NCBI GenBank assembly: GCA_036346375.1
Contig: CM070520.1
Coordinates: 50,982,198-51,046,197, forward strand
Source of the DNA: Guadua angustifolia
Lineage: Eukaryota > Streptophyta > Magnoliopsida > Poales > Poaceae
Direction: 5' to 3'
Length of the DNA: 64,000 nt
The notes below the pieces were generated by a model. The model was not told the origin of the DNA. It did no database searches and worked only from the letters and a program-made list of their open reading frames with translations. Shown piece by piece: positions 1 to 11,235 of this stretch; position 1 is the first letter of the stretch; every line of letters begins with the position of its first letter. Made by a program: the position numbers and the translations under genes.

Positions 1-256
1 CTCGAAGTTAGAGCGAAGAGCTTCTCGATCTGGCGCCACGACCGGAAGGAACCGAGCCGATAAAGAGCCAGTCCTAGCGGCCCGTCGGCCCGATACGGAG
101 GTAGTTGGCCATTACGAGCTCATCCCCGCCGCGAATAGCGGTTGAATAGATGGACAGAACTTCGTCGGGGTTCTTGGTCCCGTCAGCCTTCGATCGTAGC
201 ATGAGCTTGAACCGCCGCCACCGTCTGCGACGAAGGCGTCGGAGTACGCCATGCAA
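1..256 (-). pseudogene. gag fragment of gypsy element 1
   Basis: A minus-strand frame at 256-74 contains TKNPDEVLSIYSTAIRGG followed by a MANYL motif. This matches the start of the retrotransposon gag domain seen in Tat-type grass elements. The frame stops at 74. Similarity seems to continue toward base 1 in another frame, so the gene is frameshifted as well as cut by the window. Upstream frames to about 880 are open but arginine/serine-rich and not recognisable. Confidence 0.5.
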
Positions 257-1057
257 CCGTGTGGAGGTCGACAGCGTCGGTCATGGTCATCGCCGACAAG
301 ATCCGCCATCGCCGGACTTCGAGTCGAGGCTCCTCGGTGTCTGACCTTCGGTAGGAACGACCATGGTGCGGCGCGGAATCACTGGTTGGTAACGCAGCGG
401 TCTGGATCTGCGGCGCTCGGGCGGAACGCCCGGAGTGGTCCGCAGATCTGCCGCGGTCGACTTCGAGTGGCCCGGCCAGTTCGGGTCTGGCCGACGTGAT
501 GCCGTTGGACGCCGGCGTCTGCGTCAAGCCTCGCCCCGAGCCTTCTTTGCTCGGGGCTAACTCTCGCAGAGACGCCCGACGCGAGTGGCGGCGTGGCGAT
601 GTTATCGTTGCTCCTTTGGGAGCGGGTCCCGAGTGTTGACTTGATCTTTGCGGAGGTTCGACCTCGGTCGGCCGTCGAGCTCTTCGGCGGGGCGACCAAA
701 GAGTTCGACCTCGCCCTATCGGGGTCGGCCATGACCGGCGATAGCGAGGCGCTCTCAAGAGAGGAGAACTGGGCGGCCGAAGGCGTGCTAGCCTTCTCTG
801 GGCCTCCGCCGGAGAGCGGTTATGGCTTGGTTGATGGCAACCTCGCACCATCCGTGGCGTTTTCGGGTCTGCGGATCTCAATCATCCGCAACCCCTCGGC
901 ACCTTTGACCGCCCGCCACCGAGCGTCTTTGCTTTCGAGTGGCGGCGGCGAAGTAGGAACGAGGACACGGAGGTCGAGTCCGTGCGAGGAAAATCCATCA
1001 ATGAAAGGCGCCATGCTCACGAGATCTGGTGTCGTTCTGCGAAGAACAAAACAATCG

Positions 1058-1076
1058 GGCCCCACGGTGGGCGCCA
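1058..1076 (-). other. Primer binding site of gypsy element 1
   Basis: The minus strand reads TGGCGCCCACCGTGGGGCC two bases after the LTR end. This word typically follows the 5' LTR in grass gypsy elements. It fixes the element's orientation as minus. Confidence 0.75.
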
Positions 1077-1078
1077 GC

Positions 1079-1711
1079 TGTCGACGATCGGGATCGCCAA
1101 CCGCAAGAAGTGAGGTAGGGGTTAGAACGTTATGGGACCCGAGCTGCGTTTCGTTCGAACGGAGGAAGCTGGCGGACGTGAGGATGATCGGAGCCGGACG
1201 ACAGCGAACACGAGACACAGGTTTATACTGGTTCGAGCCCCTGTGAAGGTAATAGCTCTACTCCAGTCGCCTTGCGGCGGTGGTTCCTTGTTATGTGGGT
1301 GTCTGAGCGGTGTTTACAACTCAAAGGCGATAATGGAATTCCTAGCTCGAGCTGCCGTGTCTTCGTTGTTGTTCTTGGCCGTTTTTTATACTACTTTTTC
1401 CATAACGGCAGGAGCGATCATGAACGAGGGCCTTGCACCTTGAGGGCTCAAGAAGAATCGCCTTCGAACTTGCCGCACACTCTTAGTCATCCTCATGACC
1501 CGCTCTCGAAGCGCTTGATCAAACGCTAGATCCGGAATCCTGGCGGACCCGGGCTTGAGCGAGACCACTTGCGAGCGAGGTCGTCGGGTCGAGCCCGCAC
1601 ACCGCGACTCGAGGTCGAAGGCGTCAGTGCGCCAGTCATGATCGGGGCCTTCCGAGCATGGGAAACCGCTGACCGCACGCCAGCCGGTCAAGGAGTTCCC
1701 AGGCCTCGTCA
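1079..1711 (-). repeat. 5' LTR of gypsy element 1
   Basis: 633 bp with TG at 1079 and CA at 1710-1711, directly next to a primer binding site. A TATA-like run (TATAAAAAA on the minus strand, 1382-1390) could be its promoter. It shares the short word TATACTGGTTCG with the LTRs of gypsy element 2, but the two LTRs are otherwise different. Confidence 0.7.
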
Positions 1712-2282
1712 ATTTCTTATTTAAAAACTTGTGGGAAAATTTTGAAAAACAAAAACTATTTTGAGTTTAGGGGAAGAGAATTGGGGAGGAAAGTGGGATG
1801 AAGGGGATAGCGTCAAGTGTCATGATGAGAGAGTATTCGAGAGGGACTTTCTACTATTTAGTCTATGGTGTTTAATCTGCTTGTAAATAGTAACCTCCAA
1901 TCTACGGTGATAAGAATGCTTTTACCGTGGCATTAATTAATTTGTTGCAAGGAGGGATCTCTCTGCTTCTCTCCGATTACAAGGATTGTACAAGACCTTT
2001 TTAGGAAAAAAAAATTGGAGACTAAACACGACTACTATTACATGAAGGTGTGCATAATTGATTTTTTAATTATTTGTGTTTGATTAGATATAGTCTCGCT
2101 ACCCCCTGTCGATTCTTGAGGCTTCCACATATGCCATCTAAAATCATTGTATGTTCATGGGCCAACATTTTTAGCTTTAGTTTGTTCAGATTATTATATA
2201 AAGCACAGATATGTGCATGCAGAATTCCAATTTAAGCGCAATTAGCACATGATCGATGAAGTCAAAACTGATCAGAGGAAGA
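1712..2282. repeat. Repeat unit A: remnant of the aspartic-protease 3' flank
   Basis: Nearly identical to 20380-20905, 48250-48800 and 50330-50890, which flank the 3' end of the protease genes. The match begins in an A/T-rich word (TCTTATTTAAAAAC) and ends at GATCAGAGGAAG near 2282, where copia sequence starts. No protease exon remains here. Confidence 0.8.
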
Positions 2283-2975
2283 AAAACAAGACTTGGGATC
2301 TTGTACCTTTCCCATCAGGAAAGAAGGTGGTTAGCTGCAAGTGGGTGTACACGGTGAAGCAAGTGGGTGTACACGGTGGGATGGTAGAGAGGTACAAGGC
2401 AAGGCTTGTGGCGAAGGGGTACAACCAACCATATGGAGTTGACTATGACGAAACCTTCGCACCGGTAGCAAAAATGAGCACGGTGAGAACACTAGTTTCT
2501 TGTGCAGCTAACTTAGATTGGCCATTGTATTAGTTAGATGTTAAGAATGTCTTTTTGCATGGAGACCTCCAAGAAGAAGTATATATAGAAATTCCACCTG
2601 GGTTTACCACCTCGCAAACTAAGGGAAAAGTATCCCATTTATAGAAATGAGATAAAATGAGAAATCTTCCGCTCCGCTTATTGCTGCCATGCAAGATTGA
2701 TGACTAGGCCCACCCCATCCTTGTAGCTGAGAGAGGCATGGGTGCAATAGACCATAAAGTATTGATGTTAAAGAAATCTTCGTATGGTCTCAAACAGTCA
2801 CCAAGGACATGGTTTGATTGATTCAGTCATGCAATGTGTGGCTTGGGATATAGACAATGTAATGGAGACCATATAGTGTTTTATCGCTATTTAGAAAATC
2901 ATATTATCATTCTTGCGGTGTATGTGGATGATAAGATTATGAGCGGTGCTTCAATGCCTTTTTTCCTAATACAAG
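2283..2975 (+). pseudogene. Ty1/copia reverse transcriptase fragment, part 1
   Basis: Encodes the N-terminal half of a copia reverse transcriptase. Visible are KTWDLVPFPSGKKVV, the KARLVAKGYNQ block, ETFAPVAK, then after a stop an LDVKNVFLHGDL-like block, an SYGLKQSPRTWFD-like block and the catalytic YVDD (AVYVDDKIM). Stops and a 122 bp insertion break the frame. The open frame that starts at 2249 is chimeric: its first codons come from repeat unit A. The fragment begins abruptly inside the RT domain, so gag, protease and integrase are missing. It resumes at 14975 beyond a nested gypsy element. Confidence 0.85.
2634..2755. mobile_element. 122 bp insertion in copia RT with AAAGTAT duplication
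   Basis: AAAGTAT occurs at 2627-2633 and 2756-2762. Removing the intervening 122 bp and one copy joins the frame as K-V-L-M-L-K-K-S ahead of the YGLKQ motif. No clear terminal inverted repeats were seen, so the superfamily is unknown. Confidence 0.5.
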
Positions 2976-3846
2976 TGTCGGTGTTTCGAGAACCGGCAAG
3001 TAAAATTTGTAAGTCTTGAGGGGCCGCGCGTTCCTGTTCCTTGAATGGTTAGACCCAAAAGAGAGAAAGGAGGGTCCAGAATCTATACTGGTTCGGGCTG
3101 AATGTCCCTACTCCAGTTCGTGCGGTGGTGCGTGTTTGTATTGATGCTGATGAGCTCGTCGGGTTACAAGCGAGGGCTGCGCAAGCACCTCATGTATGAT
3201 GGCTGGGCGAGAGAGCCATGAGCGTCTGGCTATACGTATGCGAACGTTTTTCTATCCTCCCTCTGCTCCCCTTATATATTCGGGGAAGCCGGTTACATAG
3301 AGCGTGTAAAGGAAAAAATGGATGGGGCTCCCCACGCCCGGGAGTTCGGTCTTCCGCCTCGGCGTCTGGTCTCGACCGACCTCTCGACGGATAGTGGTTG
3401 GCCCTGCGTCGAGTCGGTGAGGTTGCTTTGGCGAGGGCTTGATCCGCTCCTCCGGAAACGCGCACACTGCTCTCGGGTTGTCGGTACCGACGCCGGTGTC
3501 ACCTTCGAGATTGCCTAGGAAAGCGTAGCGGTCTCCCCTCTCTGCTTGGTCATCTTGAGCCCAGATCAAGTGGGAGTAGGTGGCCGGGTCTGGCGCCGCC
3601 CGATGATTTGACGCTGGCTTGTTGACGGAAGGGGTTTGAGTTTGATTGAGGCTCTCGGTCCGTCTGACCCATCGGTCGGGGCATCCCCGAGCGCTATCGC
3701 GTGAGCAAGCGGGGAGCCCGCAGAATTCGCTTTGGTCGGACCATCCCATAAGGGTCGGCTTGGCGGAGACCTTGGGCCGGAGCCGAGCCAGATGGCGGCC
3801 CATACGCCTTTCCCGGCATGGGGATACGTGTGTCGGGTATCCGTCA
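2976..3846 (-). repeat. 3' LTR of gypsy element 2
   Basis: Begins TGTCGGTGTTTCGAGAACCG and ends CCGTCA on the plus strand (871 bp). A TATATAAG box on the minus strand lies at 3271-3278. It pairs with 14060-14969, with small indels; one is an extra block of about 30 bp near 14307-14335 in the other LTR. Confidence 0.9.
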
Positions 3847-4906
3847 ATAACCCGAGCCGGCGGATTGGGAAGCTTGATCGGGGTTTGCTTGATCGGTGGA
3901 TCTTTGGGCAAGCGAGCGCTTCAGGTGGCGGATTTTTGGCGAGCAGACCGAGCAAACCAGGTTTAGTTAACTTTGCCGGTCTTGTAGATATCGGTGGATG
4001 GAGTTTCGAGCCCCGAGCGGCCTGAGAGCTGGTCGGGGTTTATTCGAGTGTAGAGGTTGCTCCATTGTCGGGTTTGAATCTCGTGGCAAAACCATTGAGT
4101 AATCAGAAGCGTGTTGGTCGGGCAAGAGCGGCTTTGCCGTGCCGCCTTGAAACCAATCGGGTTGGTCGGCTTTGCGGTCTTGTGGCGCATCCGTGGATGG
4201 AGCCCCGAGCAGTCGGAGAGCTGGTCGGGGTTTATTCGTCTTGAAGCGTCCGTTTGTCGGGAGTGATAGGCGTCGAATCCGTGTTCCGAGCAGGAGGCGG
4301 CGCGTTTCCACGAATCGCCCCGCATGGTGTGGGACTGGAGGGGTGAGCAAAGCGCTTGCCATCGTGAAGCTCGAGCGCCGTGCTCGTGTGGTGATAGCGG
4401 GTAGTTCGAGTGGGCCTGGTGGCTTCAGAGGGAGAACCATTTCCGGCGGACGTTATCCGTCGCGAGCGTCCACCCATCAGGGGCGACCCGGAGAGCCTTC
4501 GTTACTCGATCGAAGTCGGACCCAGTCGTCCGCGGCCCGGCGCTGTGGTATTACCGCCCGTCGGCGATTTGCTCCATGGAGAAGTTTGGCGTATGGCCTC
4601 GAACACGATTCAAAGCGATTAGGTCGTCCGCCCGACCCAACGAGGGCCCACCGAGCTCGCCTTATCCTCGTCCCTCGCTCGTTTTTCTCCTTTTGCTCGG
4701 GCGGCGTCGTCGTCGGTCGGCGGCGTTAAGGGCCTGACGACTTGGTCGAGCCACGAGCATAAGTCGGTAAACCTTTCGTGGTTTACGGGACCGTGTGATC
4801 CTTGCATGTTTTCTCCGTCGCAAAGCGACCTTTGGAGTTCGGGGGCGAGGCCCAAGGAGCCGTACGCCCCTCTGCCCGATGTCCCTTTCGCCTGCCTGCG
4901 GTCCTG
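3847..4906 (-). other. 3' untranslated region of gypsy element 2, with a duplicated block
   Basis: No coding frame recognised. A block of about 75 bp occurs twice, at about 3967-4045 and 4160-4235. Both copies share CTTTGCNGTCTTGT, the word GTGGATGGAG, CCCCGAGC and GAGCTGGTCGGGGTTTATTC. This resembles a local tandem duplication in the element's 3' untranslated part. Confidence 0.5.
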
Positions 4907-5521
4907 TCAAGGATTAAATGCGAGGGCGATCAAGAAATAGGGCAGCGATCGTTGAACCGTCTTGGCGGTCGGGGAAGCCAGGCAGGTGCCGTTCCGTTCG
5001 CGATGCTCTGCTTGGTTGGCCTTTGTCCGTTCGGCGATCGTTGCACTCTTTATAAGCGGAAGGGGGCCATAGGCGGATTCCCCACGTTGCCCTGTTCTTA
5101 TTTGCGAAAGGAGGAGGACGGCGGATCGTGAGGAAGATCGAAAAACCCCAAGAGAAGGATTCTTTGCCTTAGCCCTTCTCCACCCAGCTGCCGTGCCCCA
5201 GGAGATGGCGTGGCGGAGTGCACCATCCTCGACTCTCGGGTGCCGGGCGAAGAAACGGTTCCTCATGCGCGCAATGTGGCTCGGTGGAGAGAGTCTTGAA
5301 GCGAAGTGTGGCTCGGGAACTCGGCGACGGCGAGATCGTCGTGGCAGCGTCTTTCTTCGAGAGCGGGTTCGCCTCCCGCATACGTTAGTCGCGGGCTTCT
5401 CCACTTCTACAAGGTGAGGCGCACCATCTGAATCTGAGTCTTTGCTATCGCGATCTTCATCCTGCTGGCGCGGCTTTCTAGGATCGAGCCCCATTGGGCC
5501 CTCTGAAGATACTTCTTCCAT
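4907..5521 (-). CDS. Hypothetical sense-strand ORF in gypsy element 2
   Basis: A 204-codon open frame on the same strand as pol, starting MEEVSSEGPMGLDPRKPRQQ. It has an acidic stretch (DEDRDSKDSDSDG) followed by an arginine-rich stretch, and no recognised domain. It may be an extra ORF of a Tat-type element or a chance frame in GC-rich DNA. The compositional switch from acidic to basic is the only positive sign. Confidence 0.25.
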   Translation of the reverse strand: MEEVSSEGPMGLDPRKPRQQDEDRDSKDSDSDGAPHLVEVEKPATNVCGRRTRSRRKTLPRRSRRRRVPEPHFASRLSPPSHIARMRNRFFARHPRVEDGALRHAISWGTAAGWRRAKAKNPSLGVFRSSSRSAVLLLSQIRTGQRGESAYGPLPLIKSATIAERTKANQAEHRERNGTCLASPTAKTVQRSLPYFLIALAFNP

Positions 5522-7071
5522 ATCTGCGAAATTTGGGCAAGTCGGGCGCGTCGTGGCGTCAATCGGCGATTGCCGCCATCCACTCCGGTCTAATCGATTG
5601 GGAAGTACCTTGACATGAAGTGCCCGCCGAGCAGGGATGGCACCGAATGGTTCTACATTGAATCACCGAGATAGCAGCGACCGGCCTTCACGGGCGCCGG
5701 CCGCGATGCGAATGGGGTCGTCCGTGGACGAGAGGAGAAGCGGAAGATGGTGGTGATTCTTGAGCGGCTTGCGGCTCGGAGAAGCGAGGCACTGATGGAG
5801 TTCTGTTGTTGTCGCAGCGTTCATGGCGCAGGCGCGTACAACCCCTCATGGGCGAGCCCCACCCGATGTTTGATATGAGGCGTCAGGACCCCATGAGGAT
5901 GGAGGTTCGGACCTCCCTCGTCGGAGGTGGAGGCTCGGGTGGCGCCGTCTTGGCATTGAAAAGCCGCAGTGGCGGCGGTGGCGTCCCGAGCCCTTCTCGG
6001 TGGAGAACCCCCCGAACTTGGTGAGTGGGAAGTTCCCCTATCCTCTCCTGCGTACCTTGATTTCCCGCCTTCCGACCTGAATAGAGTTCCCGCCCCTTTC
6101 AGGGCCTGCTTGGAGCATCTTCCCGGGCATTGCTGCCGGGGGAGAAGGAGATGAGGGCGACCATCATATGGTAGAGTTAGAGTCCGCTTCGGAAGAGCGC
6201 TGGAGAGCAAGAAGAAGGAAAAAGGCGGCGCTCGTCGGTAGTGACCGCCTGGCGAGGCGTCGAGTCGGCGGCCCTTTCTTGTTGGATGGGGGTCGTCTTC
6301 AACAACAATGAGAGACCTCGGCGATACATACGAGGAGTATGACTTTGAAATTGCCGCCGGCCGGCGATCAATGGAGGGCGTTGACACGAGGTCGTCGTTC
6401 TGGCGTCGGCGTGGACACCTCCGACGAGGTGCCCCGAGGGAGGGGTGCCTTCTTCGCCGGAAGACCGTGAAGAGAAGCGCGGTTGTTCGGCACCCGCTCG
6501 GCGTGGTTAGTCTTGTCCCCCTCACCGTGCGTGTCGATTTTGTTCAAAATGTCCCTACTTAGGCCCTTGCTTCTAGGGATTTTTGCGGAGAAAAGCAGCG
6601 AAGCGGAACTGCCTTGGGACCGACGCCGATACTCTGTCGGCGGGAGTCAAGATATCTTCGATCGATAGGGCAAGCGTCGGAGGCGGCGGGCCCAATGCTC
6701 GCCCGTGGGTCGGCGACGTGACGAGATCGCTACCGTGGTGATGCCGCGAGGCGCCGTAAGTTGGTGTCCCACGACGCGTCCGCGACCGTCGAGAGCTTCG
6801 CCGCCCGAACGAGGCCGAGGAGGGCGGACGATCCTCGCCGTCGATGCGGGTATGCTACTCTGGGGAGTCAGCCTTTCGAAGCGATCTGCCATCGCCATAA
6901 AGGAGGTTGGGGGCGAGCTGATCGGTCATGGCGGAGGCCGCGATCCGCCCATGAGTCGTGATGGAGAATAGCCGTCGGAGTGGGCCACCGGAGACGACCA
7001 TGGAGGAGCTTTCGTCGGTCGCCCAAACCATCACGAATCTGGCGGGCGGTGACCCGTCGGCGAGACATCGC

Positions 7072-7240
7072 TCTCGCTGGACGACGGGGCGGAGCTTGAA
7101 GAGTGGGAATCCCTACAGGAGGGTTCCCAACGGGCCCGGGCCGAGTTGGGGCAGATTCAGGTGAGCCTGAATCTTCTCCTTGAGTCTTCCGGGAGGGCGT
7201 TGGATGCGGTATGGGGAATCGACCAGTGGGCGCGTAAGTT
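7072..7240 (+). pseudogene. Antisense extra-ORF fragment, coiled-coil-like
   Basis: A plus-strand frame of about 55 codons without stops, rich in E, Q, L and A. It contains LEEWESLQEGSQRARAELGQ and then LLLESSGRALDAVWGID. The heptad-like pattern suggests a coiled coil. It is antisense to the element's pol, as described for extra ORFs of Tat-lineage elements. It ends near a GTAAGT donor-like site. Function unknown. Confidence 0.4.
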
Positions 7241-8449
7241 ATGCTCGGGGTTTTCTCGCCCTTTCGGATGTTGACGGATCTTGAAATGGAGTGGTGGATG
7301 GCTGCAGCATCTTCGGGTGCGTTCGGAGGGCAAGTCGAGCTCCTCCGTCGTCTACCAGACACCAGAGGGCTGCCAGGAGGAGGGTCGCGACGAGCAGGAC
7401 TCCAGCTGCAGAGGCTCGGAAGCCGCTGCGCCATAGATCGGCACGGCGGAAGAGCCCGCCGGATGGTGGCGAGAGGGGCAGCGCCTGCGGGAAGGCGCCG
7501 TCGGGTGAGTCCCCGAGGGCGAGGGTATCCGAGCAGAGTCCCTCTGGCGGAGGCCAACAGCATGAGAACCGCTCGCTCGTGGTGGGCCTTGGCGGTCTGG
7601 CTTCGGAGGAGGCCCGCATAGCCGGGACGTCGCCCTCGAGGCGGGCTGGGCGTGAAGTCCGTGAGAGATCTGGGGAGGCTCAAGCCATGGAAGTGCCACG
7701 TCCGGTAAGTCGTTGTTGTCTGGGTTGGTTCGGAAGGTGCGTCGGGGCACATTCCTAGCTGTTACCTCGATCTTGAGTCGCAAAAAGATTTAGCGGTCGC
7801 GAGGCACGGCGTTTGGCGGTGGAGGCCTTGACCTGCGGCTACGGGCGGTGGGCGGCTCGAAGACTTGGAAAGAAATGGAGGATGAGCGGGCGAGTGGTCG
7901 CCGAGTTGAGGACCTTAAACAAGGTCGGTAGGAGCGTCTAGCGTCCGACTCGAGGTCATGGCGAGGCACGAGTCCGCTCGTGATCGGGATTAGCTCGTGT
8001 GCCGAGAACGCCGAGAAGTCGGTGAAGACGAGTGCTGCCTGGGGCCACTTCGCGCTTGTTGCGCCATGTCCTTCTACAATGGTCTTGACTTTGGCCAAAG
8101 TTAGCGATGGGATCACCCGAGCCGGACCGATGAGGAGGTCGGCTTCCGGTCTCCAAGCGAGCCCTATGCGGCGATCGCCGGCCGGATATCCTTGAACGTC
8201 CTCCACGGGGATTACGAATGATGTTAGATATTTATGTGGATGTAAAAAACTTCGGTATGTAATGAACCGGGTTTCGTTTTTGTGCTTGCTCGCGAGTTTT
8301 AAGCTCTTCCTTTGCGCTCGGAAACCGTGACCCTGGAAACCGCCGGAGGGTTTTTTCGGGTGTAGGTGTTTTCGATTTTCCGAAGGGAGCGCGAAGAAGG
8401 GGCTAAAAAGACCCCGAGGTCGGAGTGCGTTCATTCAAGCCTCACGCAG

Positions 8450-9080
8450 GAATGGAGTGGCCCCGACCGACTTGTGGCTCGCACCGTATGGGTAACCCCT
8501 TGCCGCAAAGCGCTACTTCGGGACCGTAGCCGTCGTGGCGTGGAGGTCGCTGGCGTTAGGTCAGACGGGTTACCGCTAGAGACCGAGTAGTTAGTCGGGG
8601 CGCCGACCCGTATGAACATGAATGACGTTGGAAAGCGAGAGCACCCATTCACATTTTGGGCGGGAAAGGGATGTTTTCGACTGACCCGTGGCTCGTGCCG
8701 TATGGGTAACCCGCTACCGCAAGGCGCTACTTCGAAACCGTAGCCACTGGGGCGTAGGTCACAACGCCCGGGTTGGATGGGTTATCCACTAGGGGAGCCG
8801 AGGGGTCGGTCGGATCGTCGACCCGTATGAATGTGAATGTCATTTGGGGAACGGGAGCACGCATTTCGTATTTTGAGCGAAGGGGCGTTCCGGCGGCTTA
8901 TGGTTTCGGCGTCTGAGTTACCTTTCACGAGCGCGCCACTTCAAACCGATAGGCGGTAGCCAAGGTAAATGGCGCAGGTCGGACAGTTACTGGTTAGGGG
9001 GCCGTGTGGTCAGTCGGATCACCGATCTGTATTAATGTGTGCGACGTTGCCCCCGAGCCGCCGAGCGATGCGTGGCGACC
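8450..9080. repeat. Three degenerate tandem copies of a unit of about 200-230 bp
   Basis: Each copy contains, in order: GACNNGTGGCTCG or a variant, CCGTATGGGTAACCC, GCGCTACTTCG, a GTAGCC word, TAGGGG/AGTCGG, GATCGNCGACCCGTATGAA, and GAGCACNCATTNNNATTTTG. Copies start near 8450, 8676 and about 8890; the third is the most diverged. A further partial echo (GGGTTACCCGTATGAA) lies at 10732-10747. All are inside the post-integrase region of gypsy element 2. Confidence 0.6.
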
Positions 9081-9500
9081 AGGGTGTGGTCGGCACATAT
9101 CGCTGGTCGCTCGAGAAAATTACGAGGGAGACGGAGTCGGGTGACTTATCTCTTTTGGGTCGGTCGCCGTGCGGCTCGCGGGCGCTGGTGCGGATTCCGA
9201 GGATGTCCGTATAATTGGGTCTAGACGAAGACCGAGCGTCAGCGTCATTACAGCGAGGCGGCGCGCTTCAGCACGTGTAATGCGGCGCGATTAAATCACA
9301 GTGGGATTTTAATGCACGTCGTATCGCAGCGTCGGGCCGAGGGCGCGCCAGGAGACGCCGCGAAGCACGCGAGGCGGCGGTTTCTACTGGTGAATCCGCC
9401 TTATAATCTGGGCGTGGGGTAGGCGGTAAGCATTCCCAGCCCTAACGCTCGTGCTGCCTTGGCTCCTTCGTCTTCCAAGCCCGTTCTTCGGAGGAAGTTC

Positions 9501-10020
9501 TCGCGGGTGCTATGGCAAGCGGCGGCAGAGACGACAGGAGGGCCCGCAAACGAGTGGTGGAGGGGAGTCCCGGGGGCTCACCCTCCAAGAAGCGTCGGAC
9601 GGAGGAGGGCTCCTCCGGCGCGGCGGCGAGGGGCGGGCTTGACCTACCCTCGCCGAGGTTCTTCATCTGGAGCCCCCGCCGTGGGTAGGCGTTCTCTTGG
9701 TTGTTCCGGACGTGGCGGGGTTGCCGGGAGCATCTAGTTGACGTTCCTTTCCGGCTTTTGCCTTTCGCAGGTCCGATCGACCCGGCCTTGATCTGCTGCG
9801 AGCGGCGTTTGAGGTGGCTCAGCGCCCCAGTGGGCCGAGTCTACCTGGCCGAGGGGCGGCTAGCATGGTGGACGCGCTGGTGCGGTCCCATGCCGACCTG
9901 GTGTCTCAGGTGGGCTCTTCCGCTGCCCTAGGGCGCTGGTGTGGCTGCCTTGAGGCGCGGTGCAAGCCGAGAGATGAGATGGCGGCTCACGTGAGCCTTG
10001 CTCCCGAGGCAGGCTGAGGC
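9501..10020 (+). pseudogene. Antisense extra-ORF fragments with basic NLS-like segment
   Basis: One plus-strand frame from about 9512 reads MASGGRDDRRARKRVVEGSP followed by a SKKRRTEE stretch that resembles a nuclear localisation signal, and ends at a stop near 9690. After an acceptor-like TTTCGCAG at 9770, another frame reads GLDLLRAAFEVAQ, then MVDALVRSHADLVSQVGSS and a DEMAAHVSL segment. Frames shift further downstream to about 10560. Probably the broken continuation of the antisense ORF at 7072-7240. Confidence 0.35.
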
Positions 10021-11235
10021 GAGGTGGCCAGCGAGCGAGGACCCGGCGCCACGCGGGTCCTCCTCTCCATGCTCCGCCCACTTCAAAGCATGGGCGGGAG
10101 CTGGAGCAGCCGGGGTGGAGCTCAGCCAGTTGAGCCCACTGTGGCGCAAAGACGCCGGCCTTACCCGAGCGGCGAGGCGTTGGAGGACTGCCCGAGCCCT
10201 CCGGGCGCTCGCCTTGCAAGGGCGGAGGGTCGCCGCCCGCAGCGAGTACGTGTTGGCGTCTCGCGCCCACCGTCGCGGCTCTTCGATCCGAGGCCCTTTG
10301 TCTCCCACATCCGAGGCAACGCAGCCAGCGAGCCCAGCCGAAAGCGGAGGCGGCGAGAACGGTGGCGGGAGGGCAGCACTGGAGGTCTCAGACTGACGAG
10401 GCAGACGCCAACGAGGTCTCCGGAGGGCGCCGCGGGAGGGCGCCTTCTTTGGCCCGACCCTCCGAAAGTCGCCGCCTTGGTCCCCCCGAACTTCGTCGTC
10501 TTGGTGAGGCATCTCGCACCGGGCGGTCTTCTCGCTTTTCTGATTTTTGCACTCCTTTCTGCCTTAGGGTTAGCATAAGGAGACGTAGAACTTTCTTATT
10601 TTTCTTGTCTGTAATGGATGTGCTTTTGTTTAAAGTTTTTATGCAATGCATGCTCTTTACGTTCGTTTTGTTGCTGAGCATTATGATGGTTGTCGAACGC
10701 TTGCGAAAAAAACTCTTCGTGGATCGTCCGTGGGTTACCCGTATGAAGATCACTTCGCGCCACGGGCCATCACTTTAGCGGCCGTAGTCAAGAAAAACCA
10801 CCGGGGTTTTTACGAGACGTAGACCGTGATAGCCGGGTCGAAGCGGTTTCTTCAGGGGAAGACTTACGGTCGATTAGGGCGCTACGTAACATGGTTACGT
10901 AGACTTGCAAGCCCCCGAGCGGGTTCGCGCCGCTCGGGCTGGTCAGGCAGATAGATGCGTTCTGCAAAGGAATAGGTCCTTAGGGAAAAACCGCTGAGCT
11001 TTTTCGATGTTCCAAGCGTTTGAAACAATGTCGCCCTTAGCGTCTTTGAGTCGAGGTGCCGGGTCAGTATTACCTCCTGACGGTGAAGGGCCTTCCACGG
11101 AGGCGAAGCTTGTACTGCGGCGTTGGATGAACTTGGCGCAGACCAAGTCGCCGACGTTGAAGGCGACCCGGACTGGCGACTCGATAGCGCCAGTGGCGTT
11201 TGTTGGTATTGGTCGACCGGAGGGCGGCAGCGTCG

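Larger units (their letters stand above)
1..1711 (-). mobile_element. Ty3/gypsy element 1 (Tat-lineage-like), 5' end only
   Basis: GC-rich DNA that on the minus strand reads LTR (1711 to 1079), primer binding site, then a degenerate gag. The rest lies beyond the left edge. The LTR has TG...CA ends. The 5 bp after it (ATTTC, 1712-1716) differ by one base from the matching point of the paralogous repeat units (ACTTC near 48243 and 50323), so the element landed in a copy of the protease repeat unit. Lineage is inferred from the gag fragment and the primer-site type. Confidence 0.75.
5522..11235. other. Post-integrase region of gypsy element 2
   Basis: GC-rich, with many overlapping open frames on both strands that look compositional. 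On the plus strand (antisense to pol) there are donor-like words at 6021 (GTGAGT), 7161 (GTGAGC), 7234 and 7705 (GTAAGT), and an acceptor-like TTTCGCAG ending at 9770. Protein-like segments lie near 7072-7240 and 9501-10020 and are listed separately. A tandem repeat lies at 8450-9080. The remainder, including 10581-11235, holds nothing I recognise. Confidence 0.4.

Noticed and set aside
183..881. 232-codon minus-strand frame
   Set aside because: Arginine/serine/proline-rich frame in GC-rich element DNA with several equally long overlapping frames; no domain. The recognisable gag signal is in another frame (74-256).
6868..7752. 294-codon minus-strand frame
   Set aside because: The opposite strand has the protein-like coiled-coil segment; this frame is proline/arginine-rich and has no domain.
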